Of a DNA stretch of 64,000 bases, positions 17,647 through 26,141 are shown one piece after another. The notes beneath the pieces are model-generated. The model did not search any database. It saw nothing but the letters and a program-made list of their open reading frames with translations, and had not been told where the DNA came from. The stretch spans positions 108,066-172,065 of the forward strand of contig JAUNBA010000002.1 in the NCBI GenBank assembly GCA_030527325.1, given 5' to 3'. A program made the position numbers and the translations under genes. Origin of the DNA: Slackia sp. GTDB lineage: Bacteria > Actinomycetota > Coriobacteriia > Coriobacteriales > Eggerthellaceae. The stretch's first letter is position 1. The number at the start of each line of letters is the position of its first letter.

Positions 17647-17687
17647 CATGCCGCATGCGCGGCGAACGATGCGGCGCATGCGGCATG
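17647..17687. other. Long perfect inverted repeat between the yqhA-like and AKR genes
   Basis: A 14-bp perfect stem (17647-17660 and 17674-17687) in a 171-bp intergenic stretch. The T4 tract is on the plus strand, where no gene needs it, so its orientation does not fit a terminator for the minus-strand YqhA-like gene. It may be a regulatory dyad or a poor terminator. Confidence 0.45.
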
Positions 17688-17768
17688 CCTTTTGCCCTTA
17701 TAGTACCGCGCCGCGGGATGCGGCGGCGCGCTGCATTCGAAAACGGACGAACGACGTCGGGCGATACG

Positions 17769-18407
17769 TCAGTCTCCCTTATGGGAAGCCACCATGACGA
17801 AGCGCACGAAATACGCAAGCGAGAAGACCACCGCCCCGATACCCACGCCCATAAGCAGCAGGTCCAAAGGCTCGGTTCCGTGGATCAGCAGTCCGAGGAA
17901 ATACACGCCCATGACCACGACGATGACGCCCACAAGTTTTTCTTTGAGGTCGTCCAAATCGTGGATGCGCAACCAAGACGGCATATTGATGCCGTCATCG
18001 ACGAACAGCGAATACAGGCCCACCGACATGATGTAGAGCACGACGGCGAGCAGGAAATAATCGGCGAACTCGATGTAATCGACCAGCATGTCCTGCATAT
18101 CGACCCGCCCGACGACCGCTTCGAACGTCACCTTCACGGTAGAAAACAGCGTGGAAAGCGTCAGGGCCATAGAGGCGATGAACAACCCCACGCTCGGCAC
18201 GACGGCCATGAAGCGGGAGTATCCGATGAGTCTGCGCTCGCGATGCCGGCGCCGGCTTTCCTCGACATCGCGCGGATCGCCCGCCGTATCGACATCGGCG
18301 CGGCCCTCCATCAATGCGGCGCGCGTGCGGCAGGTGGCCGCCTTCGGGCATTCGGACGGACGCGCATCGGAAACCGCGTCGTGCGGACGGTTTGAAACGT
18401 CGGACAT
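17769..18407 (-). CDS. YqhA/UPF0114-family membrane protein
   Basis: A 212-aa inner-membrane protein. After a basic N-terminus (about 1-60), hydrophobic segments lie at about 65-88 (FMAVVPSVGLFIASMALTL), 112-135, 152-172 and 183-205. The family block SLFVDD..INMPSWLRIHDLDDLKEKLVGVIVVVMGV is the hallmark of UPF0114/YqhA. The first ATG with a ribosome site (AGGAG) is 18407; the frame runs on to 18443 without one. The molecular role of the family is unknown, and some members pair with transporters; next upstream on the same strand is an alanine/sodium symporter. Confidence 0.85.
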   Translation of the reverse strand: MSDVSNRPHDAVSDARPSECPKAATCRTRAALMEGRADVDTAGDPRDVEESRRRHRERRLIGYSRFMAVVPSVGLFIASMALTLSTLFSTVKVTFEAVVGRVDMQDMLVDYIEFADYFLLAVVLYIMSVGLYSLFVDDGINMPSWLRIHDLDDLKEKLVGVIVVVMGVYFLGLLIHGTEPLDLLLMGVGIGAVVFSLAYFVRFVMVASHKGD

Positions 18408-18499
18408 GTTTGCTCCTATCGGCGTGTTCGGCATCGGCGCCATTCTATCCGCTCCTCATACGGCGCCGCGGCACGGACCGCCCAATTGAAACCGGACCG

Positions 18500-18534
18500 A
18501 AAAAAATGCCCCTGCGCCGTGGCGGCAGGGGCAT
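18500..18534 (-). terminator. Terminator of the amino-acid symporter gene
   Basis: Perfect 10-bp stem (arms 18525-18534 and 18506-18515) with T6 on the minus strand, 22 nt after the stop codon. Confidence 0.92.
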
Positions 18535-18555
18535 GCGAAAACGGAGAATGCGGCG

Positions 18556-19974
18556 CTATTTCGCTTCGACCACCGGGATTTCCTCGTCGTATTCTTCGTC
18601 GAGGTGGCCTTCGTAGACGTAGTGCTTGGTTTCGCGTGCGATCATGCCCGAAAGCAGCAACACCATGATGATGTTGGGCACGGCCATGAGCGCATTGCCG
18701 ATATCGGAGACCGTCCAGACCACATCGCCCACGCCGATCGCGCCCAAAAACCCGACGAGCACGTACAGGATCTGATAGGGACGGATGGCCTTGCGGCCGA
18801 ACAGGTACGTAGCGCAGCGGTTGCCGTAATAGCTCCAGCCCAAAATGGTGGAATAGGCGAAGCTCACCATGCCGATGACCAGGATGGGCGTGCCGAGATA
18901 CGGAATGGTGGCGAACGCCGCGCTGGCCAAAGCCGCGCCCTCCTTGATGCCGCCGCCCTCGATGATGCCGGGGTTGGCCAGCATGGTGGAGATGAGCACG
19001 ATGCCGGTGATCGCGCAGATGACCACGGTCGACCAGAACGTGCCGGTCATGGCGACCAGCGCCTGGCGCGCCGGGTTTTTCGTAGCGGCGGCCGCGGCCA
19101 CGATAGGAGCCGAGCCCAAACCGCTTTCGTTGGAGAACAGGCCGCGGGCGCAGCCGAACTGCAAAGCGACCATGATGCCGCTGCCCACCGCGCCGCCGAA
19201 GGCCGCCTTGGCGGTGAAGGCGCATTCGAAGATGAGCGCGAACGCCTGGCCGACGTATTCCCAGTTGTACGCCATGATGACGAAGCATCCGACGGTATAG
19301 GCCACGGCCATGAACGGAACGAGCTTCTCGCAGACGGTGGACACCGATTTCACGCCGCCGAAGATGACGAGCGAAACCAGCACGGTGATGGCCAAGGCGA
19401 TGGCCCACGTGGGGATGCCCGGGAAATTGGACTCGATGATGCCCGTCATCGCGGCCGACTGGACCGCGGAACCCGTGCCGATGGTGGCGACGATGGCGAA
19501 CAGGGCGAACGAAACCGCGCCGAGCTTCGCCCACCACGGCACCGAGCCGTCTTTACGCTTGAAAGCGCGCTCCCAGGCGTACATGGCGCCGCCGAGCATT
19601 TCCCCTTTGTGGTCTTTCACGCGGTATTTGACCGCGGCGTAGACCTCGGCGTACTTGGTGGCGATGCCGAACACGCCGGTGAGCCACATCCAGAACACCG
19701 CGCCCGGCCCGCCTGCGATGATGGCGGTGGCGACACCGACGATCGAGCCCGTGCCGATCGTGCCCGCAAGCGCCGTGACAAGCGCGCCGAACTGGCTCAC
19801 GTCGCCTTCGCTGCCCTCGTCTTTGACCACCGACATCTTGATGGCCTGAGGCAGTTTGCGCTGAATGAAGCCCGTACGGACGGTGAGAAAGATATGGGAG
19901 CCCAAAAGCAGGCAGATCATCAAGGGGCCCCACACCACGGCATCTATCTGATTGAGTATGCCGACAATATCCAT
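18556..19974 (-). CDS. Sodium:alanine/glycine symporter (AgcS family)
   Basis: A 472-aa polytopic secondary transporter that couples uptake of alanine or glycine to sodium. It starts MDIVGILNQIDAVVWGPLMICLLLGSHIFLTVRTGF and has the family signature block (ALAGTIGTGSIVGVATAI) in the first third. The AMT..VQSAAMTGIIESNFPGIPTWA and NESGLGSAPI segments are characteristic of AgcS/DagA proteins. ATG 19974 is preceded by GGAAGG; the open frame upstream to 20070 has no similarity. A TACAAT -10-like hexamer lies at 20015-20010. The gene is monocistronic with a strong terminator. Confidence 0.93.
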   Translation of the reverse strand: MDIVGILNQIDAVVWGPLMICLLLGSHIFLTVRTGFIQRKLPQAIKMSVVKDEGSEGDVSQFGALVTALAGTIGTGSIVGVATAIIAGGPGAVFWMWLTGVFGIATKYAEVYAAVKYRVKDHKGEMLGGAMYAWERAFKRKDGSVPWWAKLGAVSFALFAIVATIGTGSAVQSAAMTGIIESNFPGIPTWAIALAITVLVSLVIFGGVKSVSTVCEKLVPFMAVAYTVGCFVIMAYNWEYVGQAFALIFECAFTAKAAFGGAVGSGIMVALQFGCARGLFSNESGLGSAPIVAAAAATKNPARQALVAMTGTFWSTVVICAITGIVLISTMLANPGIIEGGGIKEGAALASAAFATIPYLGTPILVIGMVSFAYSTILGWSYYGNRCATYLFGRKAIRPYQILYVLVGFLGAIGVGDVVWTVSDIGNALMAVPNIIMVLLLSGMIARETKHYVYEGHLDEEYDEEIPVVEAK

Positions 19975-20159
19975 ATACCAGCCTTCCCCCGGTTGATCCG
20001 TAGCGTTGCATTGTACGCCTGCGCATGGCGCGCACGCACGAAAAGCGGACGAAAGCAGAAAACAGCGCATAAAAATAAAAGAGGGCGGCGCGATCGCTTG
20101 CGCAGGTCGAACGCCGCATGGCGCACGCCGCCGCGAAACGAAGGAAGCGCCCGGGATTC

Positions 20160-20187
20160 TTGCCGGCGCGCGCTTCGCCGCTATAAT
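20160..20187 (+). promoter_or_regulatory. Promoter of the FMN-riboswitch operon
   Basis: -35 TTGCCG (20160-20165), 16-nt spacer, perfect -10 TATAAT (20182-20187). The predicted start lies just upstream of the FMN aptamer. Confidence 0.8.
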
Positions 20188-20204
20188 GATCGCATGGATT
20201 CTGT

Positions 20205-20343
20205 TTCAGGGCGGGGTGCGATTCCCCACTGGCGGTGACCGCGCGGTCGAAAACCGGCGCGGAAGTCCGCGAACCCGCGCATACGCGGGCCGATTCGGTG
20301 CGATTCCGAAACCAACGGTCATAGTCCGGATGGAAGAGGCAGA
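20205..20343 (+). promoter_or_regulatory. FMN riboswitch (RFN element)
   Basis: The conserved RFN blocks occur in order: an AGGGCGGGGTGCGATTCCCC-type opening with ACTGGCGGTGA, then AAGTCCGCGAACC, then a GATTCGGTGCGATTCCG stem, ACCAACGG, and the closing AGTCCGGATGGAAGAGGCAGA-type segment. Length and order fit the FMN aptamer. A terminator 45 nt downstream is the expression platform, so flavin excess should switch off the riboflavin importer genes that follow. Confidence 0.96.
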
Positions 20344-20387
20344 CATTCGCCGATGCACGCGCCACCGCGCGTGCGCATGCGCGAATC

Positions 20388-20425
20388 ACGGGCCCGCATT
20401 GGAATTCATGCGGGCCCGTTTCTTT
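20388..20425 (+). terminator. Riboswitch-controlled terminator
   Basis: Perfect 12-bp stem (20388-20399 and 20408-20419) followed by TTCTTT, between the FMN aptamer and ribU; the likely off-state structure of the riboswitch. Confidence 0.88.
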
Positions 20426-20478
20426 GCGCAAGGCGGAAACGACGTCCGACGGCAACGGCCTTGCGGAAAGAAGGACCC

Positions 20479-21081
20479 ATGTCCCCGTCGTCGAACGCCC
20501 CTTTGGCGTACACCAACCTCTGGACGACCGGACAGCTCGCCGTCATGTCGCTTATGTGCTCCGTGGCCGCGCTGCTGTCCTTCGTGCAGATACCGATTAT
20601 GCCCGCAGCCCCCTTCCTCACCTACGACCCCTCGTTGGTCCCTGCCATGATCTGCGGATTCGCCTTCGGACCCGCGGCAGGCTGCGCCGTCGGAGCCATG
20701 ACGGCCGTCATCCACGGCATGCTGCTGGGAGAATGGGTGGGCTCGATCATGAACATCGTCGCCACGTTCTGCTTCATAGCGCCCGCCGCGCTCGTCTACC
20801 GGCGCATGCACACCTTCGCCGGAGCGGCATCCGGGCTCGTCGTCGCGTCGCTTGGCGCCACGGCCGCGTCGATCGCGGCCAACCTCACCATCGGCGTGGC
20901 GTTCTGGTACGGCAGCGTCGACGCCATCGCGCCCATGATCGCGCCCGTGCTCGTGCCGTTCAACCTGGTGAAATTCACCCTCGACGCCGTTCTCGTCATG
21001 CTGGCGTACAAATCCGTTTCCAACCTCATCACGCCGAAGAAGCGCCGCGTCGAAGGCCGCCGCGCGCGGGCGCGCGCCTGA
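20479..21081 (+). CDS. ribU: Riboflavin ECF transporter S component
   Basis: A 200-aa integral membrane protein with about six hydrophobic segments, typical for an ECF substrate-binding subunit. It shows the S-component pattern of a first segment ending near PFLTYDPSLVPAMICGFAFGP. The riboflavin assignment rests mainly on the FMN riboswitch directly upstream; the sequence is consistent with RibU. The ATG is preceded by AGAAGGA. Downstream, 23 nt away, are a double ATPase and an EcfT, making a complete four-domain transporter in one operon. The C-terminus is basic (KKRRVEGRRARARA). Confidence 0.92.
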   Translation: MSPSSNAPLAYTNLWTTGQLAVMSLMCSVAALLSFVQIPIMPAAPFLTYDPSLVPAMICGFAFGPAAGCAVGAMTAVIHGMLLGEWVGSIMNIVATFCFIAPAALVYRRMHTFAGAASGLVVASLGATAASIAANLTIGVAFWYGSVDAIAPMIAPVLVPFNLVKFTLDAVLVMLAYKSVSNLITPKKRRVEGRRARARA

Positions 21082-21104
21082 ACACCGAGAAAAGAGGCAT
21101 CCTG

Positions 21105-22919
21105 ATGATAGATTGCGAAGACATCCGGTTTTCCTACGACGGCGAACGCGACGTCGTCGACGGCATCGACCTGCATATCCGCGCCGGCGAATTCGTCTGC
21201 GTGCTCGGCGGCAACGGCAGCGGCAAATCGACCCTCGCCAAGCATTTCAACGCGCTGCTCGTCCCCGACGCGGGGCGCGTGAGCGTCGACGGGCTCGACA
21301 CCGCCGATGAAGCAAGCGTGTACGCCATACGCTCGAACGCCGGCATGGTGTTCCAAAACCCCGACGACCAGCTGGTCGCGTCGCTCGTCGAAGACGACGT
21401 GGCCTTCGGGCCCGAAAACCTCGGCGTGCCCACGCCCGACATAGCCAGGCGCGTCGGCGACGCCCTGCGCGACGTCGGGCTGGTCGGATTCGAAACGCAC
21501 GAGACCTGCGCGCTTTCGGGCGGCCAGAAACAACGCGTCGCCATCGCGGGCGCCCTTGCCATGCAGCCCCGCGTGCTCATTCTCGACGAAGCGTCCAGCA
21601 TGCTCGACCCCCGCGGGCGGCGCGGGCTGATGCGCGTCTGCAAACGGCTTCATGAACGCGGCATGACCGTGGTCTGCATCACCCATTTCATGGACGAGGC
21701 GGCCGAAGCCGACCGCGTCGTCGTGCTCGACCGCGGGCGCATCGCGCTCGAAGGAACGCCCGATCGGGTGCTCGTCGAAACCGAAAGCCTCGCGCGCCTG
21801 AACCTCGAAACGCCGTTCGCCTGCCGCTTTTCGAGCATGCTGCGCGCGCGCGGCGTCGCTATCGACGTCTGCATACGCGAAAACGACCTGGTCGAGCGCA
21901 TCGCAGGCCTAATCGACGCGGACGCCGCATCCTGCCCCGCCGCCGTGCGAGACGAAACGCCGAACGCGCCCGCCCGCCTCGACGGGCGCGCGCCGCTCGT
22001 GCGCTTCGAGCACGTGAGCCACACGTACCTCGACGCGAAGCAGGTCGAAAAGAACAAAAAGCGCGGCCGCGGGAAAACGGCCGCCTGGGGCAACGACCCC
22101 CATGCGATCTGGGCGCTGCGCGATGTGGACCTCGAAATCCGCGAAGGCGAATTCCTCGGCGTGGCGGGCCATACCGGATCGGGCAAATCGACGTTGATCG
22201 CCCATATGAACGGCATTCTCGCTCCCACGCGAGGACGCGTGCTCGTATGCGGAGAGGATATCGCCGACGCGAAAGGCGCAAAGACGGCGCGCAGCCTGAT
22301 CGGCGTGGTGTTCCAGTACCCCGAGCGACAACTGTTCGCCCCCACCGTCTTCGACGACGTGGCGTTCGGCCCCCGCAATATGGGGCTTGCCGCCGACGAG
22401 GTGGAAGCGCGCGTGCACGAGGCGCTCGCGCTGGTCGGGCTGCACGACGACGCGCTGCTCGAAGCGAGTCCCTTCGAGCTTTCGGGCGGACAGCAGCGCC
22501 GCGTGGCCTTCGCCGGCGTGCTGGCCATGCGCCCGCGCGTGCTCGTGCTCGACGAACCCGCCGCAGGGCTCGACCCCGCAGCGCGCAGGGAATTCCTCGC
22601 GCTCGTGGCGCGCCTGCACGAACGCGAAGGCCTCACCGTGGTCATGGTGTCGCACAGCATGGACGATTTGGCATCGCTGTGCGAGCGCATCGTCGTGCTC
22701 GACGAAGGCGAGATCTTCGCCCAAGGAACGCCGCGGGAGGTCTTCGCCCGCGGCGACGAGCTCGAACGCATCGGCCTGGGATTGCCGGCCGCACGGCGGG
22801 CAGCCGTGCGGCTGGAAGAACTGACCGGGCTGCCTGCGTTTTCCGAGACGTACGACGCCGACGAACTGTGCGACCTGGTATGCGCCGCGACGCGTGCGCC
22901 GCGAGAGGAGGTCCGATGA
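21105..22919 (+). CDS. ECF transporter double ATPase (EcfA-EcfA' fusion)
   Basis: A 604-aa protein with two complete ABC domains in one chain. Domain 1 (about 1-235) has Walker A GGNGSGKST (36-44), Q-loop VFQNPDDQL, signature LSGGQKQRV and Walker B VLILDEASSMLDP. Domain 2 (about 300-555) has Walker A GHTGSGKST (about 355-363), Q-loop VFQYPERQL, signature LSGGQQRRV and VLVLDEPAAGLDP. Domain 1 carries the usual glutamate-to-glutamate/alanine context difference seen in EcfA1/A2 pairs. A basic insert (KQVEKNKKRGRGK, about 310-323) sits near the start of domain 2. Two separate genes are the common arrangement. Its stop overlaps the ecfT ATG. Confidence 0.93.
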   Translation: MIDCEDIRFSYDGERDVVDGIDLHIRAGEFVCVLGGNGSGKSTLAKHFNALLVPDAGRVSVDGLDTADEASVYAIRSNAGMVFQNPDDQLVASLVEDDVAFGPENLGVPTPDIARRVGDALRDVGLVGFETHETCALSGGQKQRVAIAGALAMQPRVLILDEASSMLDPRGRRGLMRVCKRLHERGMTVVCITHFMDEAAEADRVVVLDRGRIALEGTPDRVLVETESLARLNLETPFACRFSSMLRARGVAIDVCIRENDLVERIAGLIDADAASCPAAVRDETPNAPARLDGRAPLVRFEHVSHTYLDAKQVEKNKKRGRGKTAAWGNDPHAIWALRDVDLEIREGEFLGVAGHTGSGKSTLIAHMNGILAPTRGRVLVCGEDIADAKGAKTARSLIGVVFQYPERQLFAPTVFDDVAFGPRNMGLAADEVEARVHEALALVGLHDDALLEASPFELSGGQQRRVAFAGVLAMRPRVLVLDEPAAGLDPAARREFLALVARLHEREGLTVVMVSHSMDDLASLCERIVVLDEGEIFAQGTPREVFARGDELERIGLGLPAARRAAVRLEELTGLPAFSETYDADELCDLVCAATRAPREEVR

Positions 22920-23692
22920 ACGCATCGTTTTCGTTCGGAAGCTACTACCCCGCCGAAAGCTTCGTCCACGCCCTCGATCCCCGCACGAAGCTCGTGGCGG
23001 GCGCGATGCTCGTCACGGCCGTGCTGACGGCGCAGGATTTCGCGGGGCTGGCCGTAGCCGCGGCCTTCGTAGCCGCCGCCTATCTCGCCGCGCGCGTTCC
23101 CGCCGCGGCGGCCGCGCGTTCCATCGTGCCGCTTCTGCCCATCGTGGCCTTGGCCGCGGCATTCAACCTGCTGTTCACCCAGGGAGGCCCCGTCGTATTC
23201 CAGTGGCTCTTCATCACCGTCAGCGAAGCAGGGGCGACGCAGGCGGCCTTCATAGGATGCCGGCTCTTCATCATGATGGCGGGCATGAGCCTCGTGGCGC
23301 TCACTACCGCAGCCAACGACCTGGCCTGCGGATTCGAGCATCTGCTGAGCCCGCTTACCCGCATCGGCCTGCCCGTTCACGAGCTCTCCATGATGCTCGG
23401 CATCGCCATGCGCTTCATGCCGCAATTCGCCGACGAGCTGGCGAACACCTACCGCGCGCAGATCTGCCGCGGCGCCAAGCCCGGGGTGCGCATGGCCGCC
23501 TCGCTTATCGTACCGCTGTTCTCGAGCGTGCTCAGGCGCGCCGAAACCCTGGCGTTCGCCATGGACGCCCGCTGCTACCACGGCGCGGGCGCCACACGCC
23601 TGCACCCCCTGCGATTCGCAGGACGCGACGCAGCGGCGGGCGCGCTATGCGCAGGCCTTATCGCATGCGTCGCGGGCATCGGCATGGTCTAA
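22916..23692 (+). CDS. ecfT: ECF transporter transmembrane component EcfT
   Basis: The 258-aa energy-coupling membrane subunit that links the ATPases to the S component. It starts FSFGSYYPAESFVHALDPRTKLVAG, the typical EcfT/CbiQ opening, and has about five membrane segments. The two coupling-helix Ala-Arg motifs appear as YRAQICRGAK and AMDARCYHG. The ATG overlaps the end of the ATPase gene by 4 nt (ATGA), giving strict coupling. It is the last gene of the riboswitch operon. Confidence 0.92.
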   Translation: MNASFSFGSYYPAESFVHALDPRTKLVAGAMLVTAVLTAQDFAGLAVAAAFVAAAYLAARVPAAAAARSIVPLLPIVALAAAFNLLFTQGGPVVFQWLFITVSEAGATQAAFIGCRLFIMMAGMSLVALTTAANDLACGFEHLLSPLTRIGLPVHELSMMLGIAMRFMPQFADELANTYRAQICRGAKPGVRMAASLIVPLFSSVLRRAETLAFAMDARCYHGAGATRLHPLRFAGRDAAAGALCAGLIACVAGIGMV

Positions 23693-23741
23693 AGCCGCCG
23701 CGGCGACGCGAAACGAACCGATTCGAACCGAAAGGACCGCT

Positions 23742-24152
23742 ATGACAGGAATCGAAACCGCCCTGAGTTACCTCAATGCCGTTCCCGCATGGTATCTGGC
23801 GACCAGCGTCGACGGACAGCCCCACGTGCGACCCTTCAGCTTCGCCGCCGAAGAGCACGGCAAAATCTGGTTTTGCACCGCCACGACCAAAGACGTCTGG
23901 GAAGAGCTGTGCGCCAATCCCCGTTTCGAGGCGACGGCCTGGTGGCCGGGGCACGGCTGGCTCATCCTGCGCGGCGAGGCGGGCATGAACGACGAAGCGG
24001 GCGCCGCCATGCGCCGTGCCGGATTCGAGCATCTCGAAAGCCTCGGCGAGCACTACGACGGGCCCGACGACGAAACCCTCGTGTTCTTCAGCGTGGAGCG
24101 CCCGCAGGCATGGATCTGCAACCACGACGAATGGCGGCCCGTGGAATTCTAG
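23742..24152 (+). CDS. Pyridoxamine 5'-phosphate oxidase-family (split-barrel flavin) protein
   Basis: A 136-aa single split-barrel domain. The opening YLNAVPAWYLATSVDGQPHVRPFSF and the later KIWFCTATTKDVWEEL are the standard flavin/F420-binding barrel strands of small PPOX-like proteins found in Gram-positive anaerobes. The ATG has AAAGGA upstream. It lies 50 nt after the riboflavin transporter operon on the same strand and may be cotranscribed, which fits an FMN-binding protein. The substrate is unknown. It converges on fdhD. Confidence 0.85.
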   Translation: MTGIETALSYLNAVPAWYLATSVDGQPHVRPFSFAAEEHGKIWFCTATTKDVWEELCANPRFEATAWWPGHGWLILRGEAGMNDEAGAAMRRAGFEHLESLGEHYDGPDDETLVFFSVERPQAWICNHDEWRPVEF

Positions 24153-24212
24153 ATGGCGCGACGCGCGCGGCCGCGCGCGAGCCGGGCGCGGCGGCCGGGC
24201 GGGCGCGATCGG

Positions 24213-25058
24213 TCACACGATGCGTTCGGGATGCGTGTAGATCGTGAAACGGTCCTCGCGCGCGAACGCCGCCAGCGTCACATTGGCCTGCGTCGCGAAC
24301 TCGATGACCGCGGACGTGGGAGCCGAAACCGTGGCCACCAGTTCGATGCCGAAGCGCGCCGCCTTGTTCACCAGCTCGAGCGCGCATCGGCTGGAAAGAA
24401 AGACGAACCCGTCGCGCGAGTCGCGGCCTGCGCGCAGCAGGGCCCCTATCAGCTTGTCGAGGGCGTTATGGCGGCCGACGTCTTCGCGGACCAGCAAAAA
24501 CCGCCCCTCGCGCGAGACGAAGGCGGCGGCGTGCGTGGCGCCCGTCGCACGATGCATGCCTTGGCTATCCCGCAATGCGTTGGCCGCGGCGTTGATCGCG
24601 GCGCCCGGATACGGACGGGACGCGTCCACATGCACCATATGCGCCGGGAAATACGGCTCGAGCGCGTCGCTTTCGCGCGTGCGGCGGCGTCCCGACAGCG
24701 GACTCGCCCGCCAGGCGGAATCGGGCACCGAAACACCCGCGCGCAGCGACGCTTCCACGTTGAACGCTCCTCCCGCGCGCGAAACCGCCACGTGCGACAC
24801 GTCGCGCGCCTCGCGGATGATCCCCAGAGAGAACAGCACGCCGTACGCCAAATCTTCCAAATCGACCGGCGAGCACGACAGCACCGTGACGTACACCCCG
24901 TCGCAACTCAACGAGACGGGCACTTCGACGGCCACCGTCTCGTCGACGAGATGGACGCCCGACCCGTCGACGCGCGTGCACGACGGCACGCGGCGCACGC
25001 ACGCCGCATGCCTGCGGGCACGATCATCGGCCGTATCGCGGCCTTCGAGAAATTCCAT
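24213..25058 (-). CDS. fdhD: Formate dehydrogenase accessory sulfurtransferase FdhD
   Basis: A 281-aa FdhD-family protein, which passes sulfur to the Mo/W-bisMGD cofactor so that formate dehydrogenase becomes active. The core motifs THAAAFVSREGRFLLVREDVGRHNALDKLIG and FVFLSSRCALELVNKAA are intact. However, the Cys-x-x-Cys that E. coli FdhD needs is absent: the equivalent region reads SPLSGRRRTRESDALEP. ATG 25058 is preceded by GGAGG at 11 nt; an upstream extension to 25127 is possible. It is on the same strand as the formate hydrogenlyase operon but behind the focA terminator. Confidence 0.92.
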   Translation of the reverse strand: MEFLEGRDTADDRARRHAACVRRVPSCTRVDGSGVHLVDETVAVEVPVSLSCDGVYVTVLSCSPVDLEDLAYGVLFSLGIIREARDVSHVAVSRAGGAFNVEASLRAGVSVPDSAWRASPLSGRRRTRESDALEPYFPAHMVHVDASRPYPGAAINAAANALRDSQGMHRATGATHAAAFVSREGRFLLVREDVGRHNALDKLIGALLRAGRDSRDGFVFLSSRCALELVNKAARFGIELVATVSAPTSAVIEFATQANVTLAAFAREDRFTIYTHPERIV

Positions 25059-25138
25059 CGAACCTATGCCTCCCTTCGGACGGCTCGAACACGGCGCGCG
25101 GCGGCAGACCGCGCGCGACAGGGCCACGATAACGCAAA

Positions 25139-25173
25139 ACGCCGGGCGCGCATCGCACGTGCACGCCCGGCGT
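25139..25173 (-). terminator. Terminator at the end of the hyf-focA operon
   Basis: A 10-bp stem (arms 25164-25173 and 25139-25148) followed on the minus strand by TTTTGCG, 42 nt after the focA stop. It separates focA from fdhD. Confidence 0.75.
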
Positions 25174-25214
25174 ACGCTTTCACGCAGCGGTCGGAAAAGC
25201 CGCGTCGATCAGAA

Positions 25215-26060
25215 CTAGCCGCGATTCTTGGCGTGATAGACGAACCAATACGCCAGTCCCACGAACACCGCGCCGCCGACGATATTGCCCAGCGTCGCCG
25301 CCGAGATGTTGTAGAGGATGCCGCCCAAATCGAGCGCGCTCGCATCGACCGCGCATGCGTATCCTGCGCTCTTCGCCACAAGGCCCATGGGAAGGAAGAA
25401 CATGTTGGCCACGCAGTGCTCGAAGCCGCAAGCGACGAATGCCGAGATGGGAAGCAGGATGCCGATGACCTTGTCCACCACGGTACGCGCGCCGAACCCG
25501 AGCCACACGGCCAAGCACACGAAGATATTGCACAGAATGCCCTTGAAGAACAGCGTGATCCAATCGGGCGTCACCTTGGAGACGGCCACCGATATCATGG
25601 CTCCGCCCACAGCACCGCCGTTCATATCGGCGATATGGGCCATGGAAACCAAAAAGACCGCCAGCAAAGCGCCCGCCAGGTTGCCGACCCACACGACGGC
25701 CCAGTTCTTCAGCATGGCGCCCCAGGTTATCTTCTTGCTGGCCAGCGCGGTCACCATCAGGGAATTGCCGGTGAACAGCTCCGCCCCGCAGCACAGCACC
25801 AGCACCAGGCCGAGGCAGAAGCACAGGCCGCCGACGGCGCGCTGCACGGCGAAGGGCATCGTCGGATCGCCCAGAAACACGCAGAAATACAGGGCGCCGA
25901 ACGCGATGAAAGCGCCCGCGAACATCGCGAGGACGAAGACCTTCGCCACGGGCATCTTCGTCTTGCCCACGGCGACGGCCTCCGCTTTCGCCTCTATTTC
26001 GGCGGGCGAAAGCGCGTCGGGCTTAAGCGCCTTTACTTCGGAATCGTCAAGACAGGCCAT
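25215..26060 (-). CDS. focA: Formate/nitrite transporter FocA
   Basis: A 281-aa pentameric FNT channel, six membrane segments, moving formate/formic acid across the cytoplasmic membrane. Family blocks are present: GAFIAFGALYFCVFL, LCCGAELFTGNSLMV, WAVVWVGNLAGA and the central-pore His in ISAFVACGFEHCVANMFF. AAAGGAGG precedes the ATG. It lies 63 nt after hycI in the formate hydrogenlyase operon, which points to formate rather than nitrite as substrate. A GC hairpin (26117-26141) across the hycI stop may lower its expression relative to the hydrogenase genes. Confidence 0.95.
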   Translation of the reverse strand: MACLDDSEVKALKPDALSPAEIEAKAEAVAVGKTKMPVAKVFVLAMFAGAFIAFGALYFCVFLGDPTMPFAVQRAVGGLCFCLGLVLVLCCGAELFTGNSLMVTALASKKITWGAMLKNWAVVWVGNLAGALLAVFLVSMAHIADMNGGAVGGAMISVAVSKVTPDWITLFFKGILCNIFVCLAVWLGFGARTVVDKVIGILLPISAFVACGFEHCVANMFFLPMGLVAKSAGYACAVDASALDLGGILYNISAATLGNIVGGAVFVGLAYWFVYHAKNRG

Positions 26061-26116
26061 GATCGATTCCTCCTTTCGAATACGCCCGCGCGCCCCTGCG
26101 CACGGGCACAGGTTAA

Positions 26117-26141
26117 GCCGGCGTCAGCAACGGACGCCGGC
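26117..26141 (-). other. Intra-operon hairpin at the hycI stop, before focA
   Basis: A perfect 9-bp stem (26117-26125 and 26133-26141) spanning the hycI stop codon, with no U-tract. It resembles the hairpin between fdhF and hyfA and may act in mRNA processing or partial termination. Confidence 0.5.

Noticed and set aside
17645..17700. The long hairpin at 17647-17687 as a plus-strand terminator.
   Set aside because: No plus-strand gene precedes it.
18604..20238. A 544-aa plus-strand open frame running into the FMN riboswitch.
   Set aside because: Antisense to the clear alanine/sodium symporter gene; His/Asp/Arg repeat composition is an artefact.
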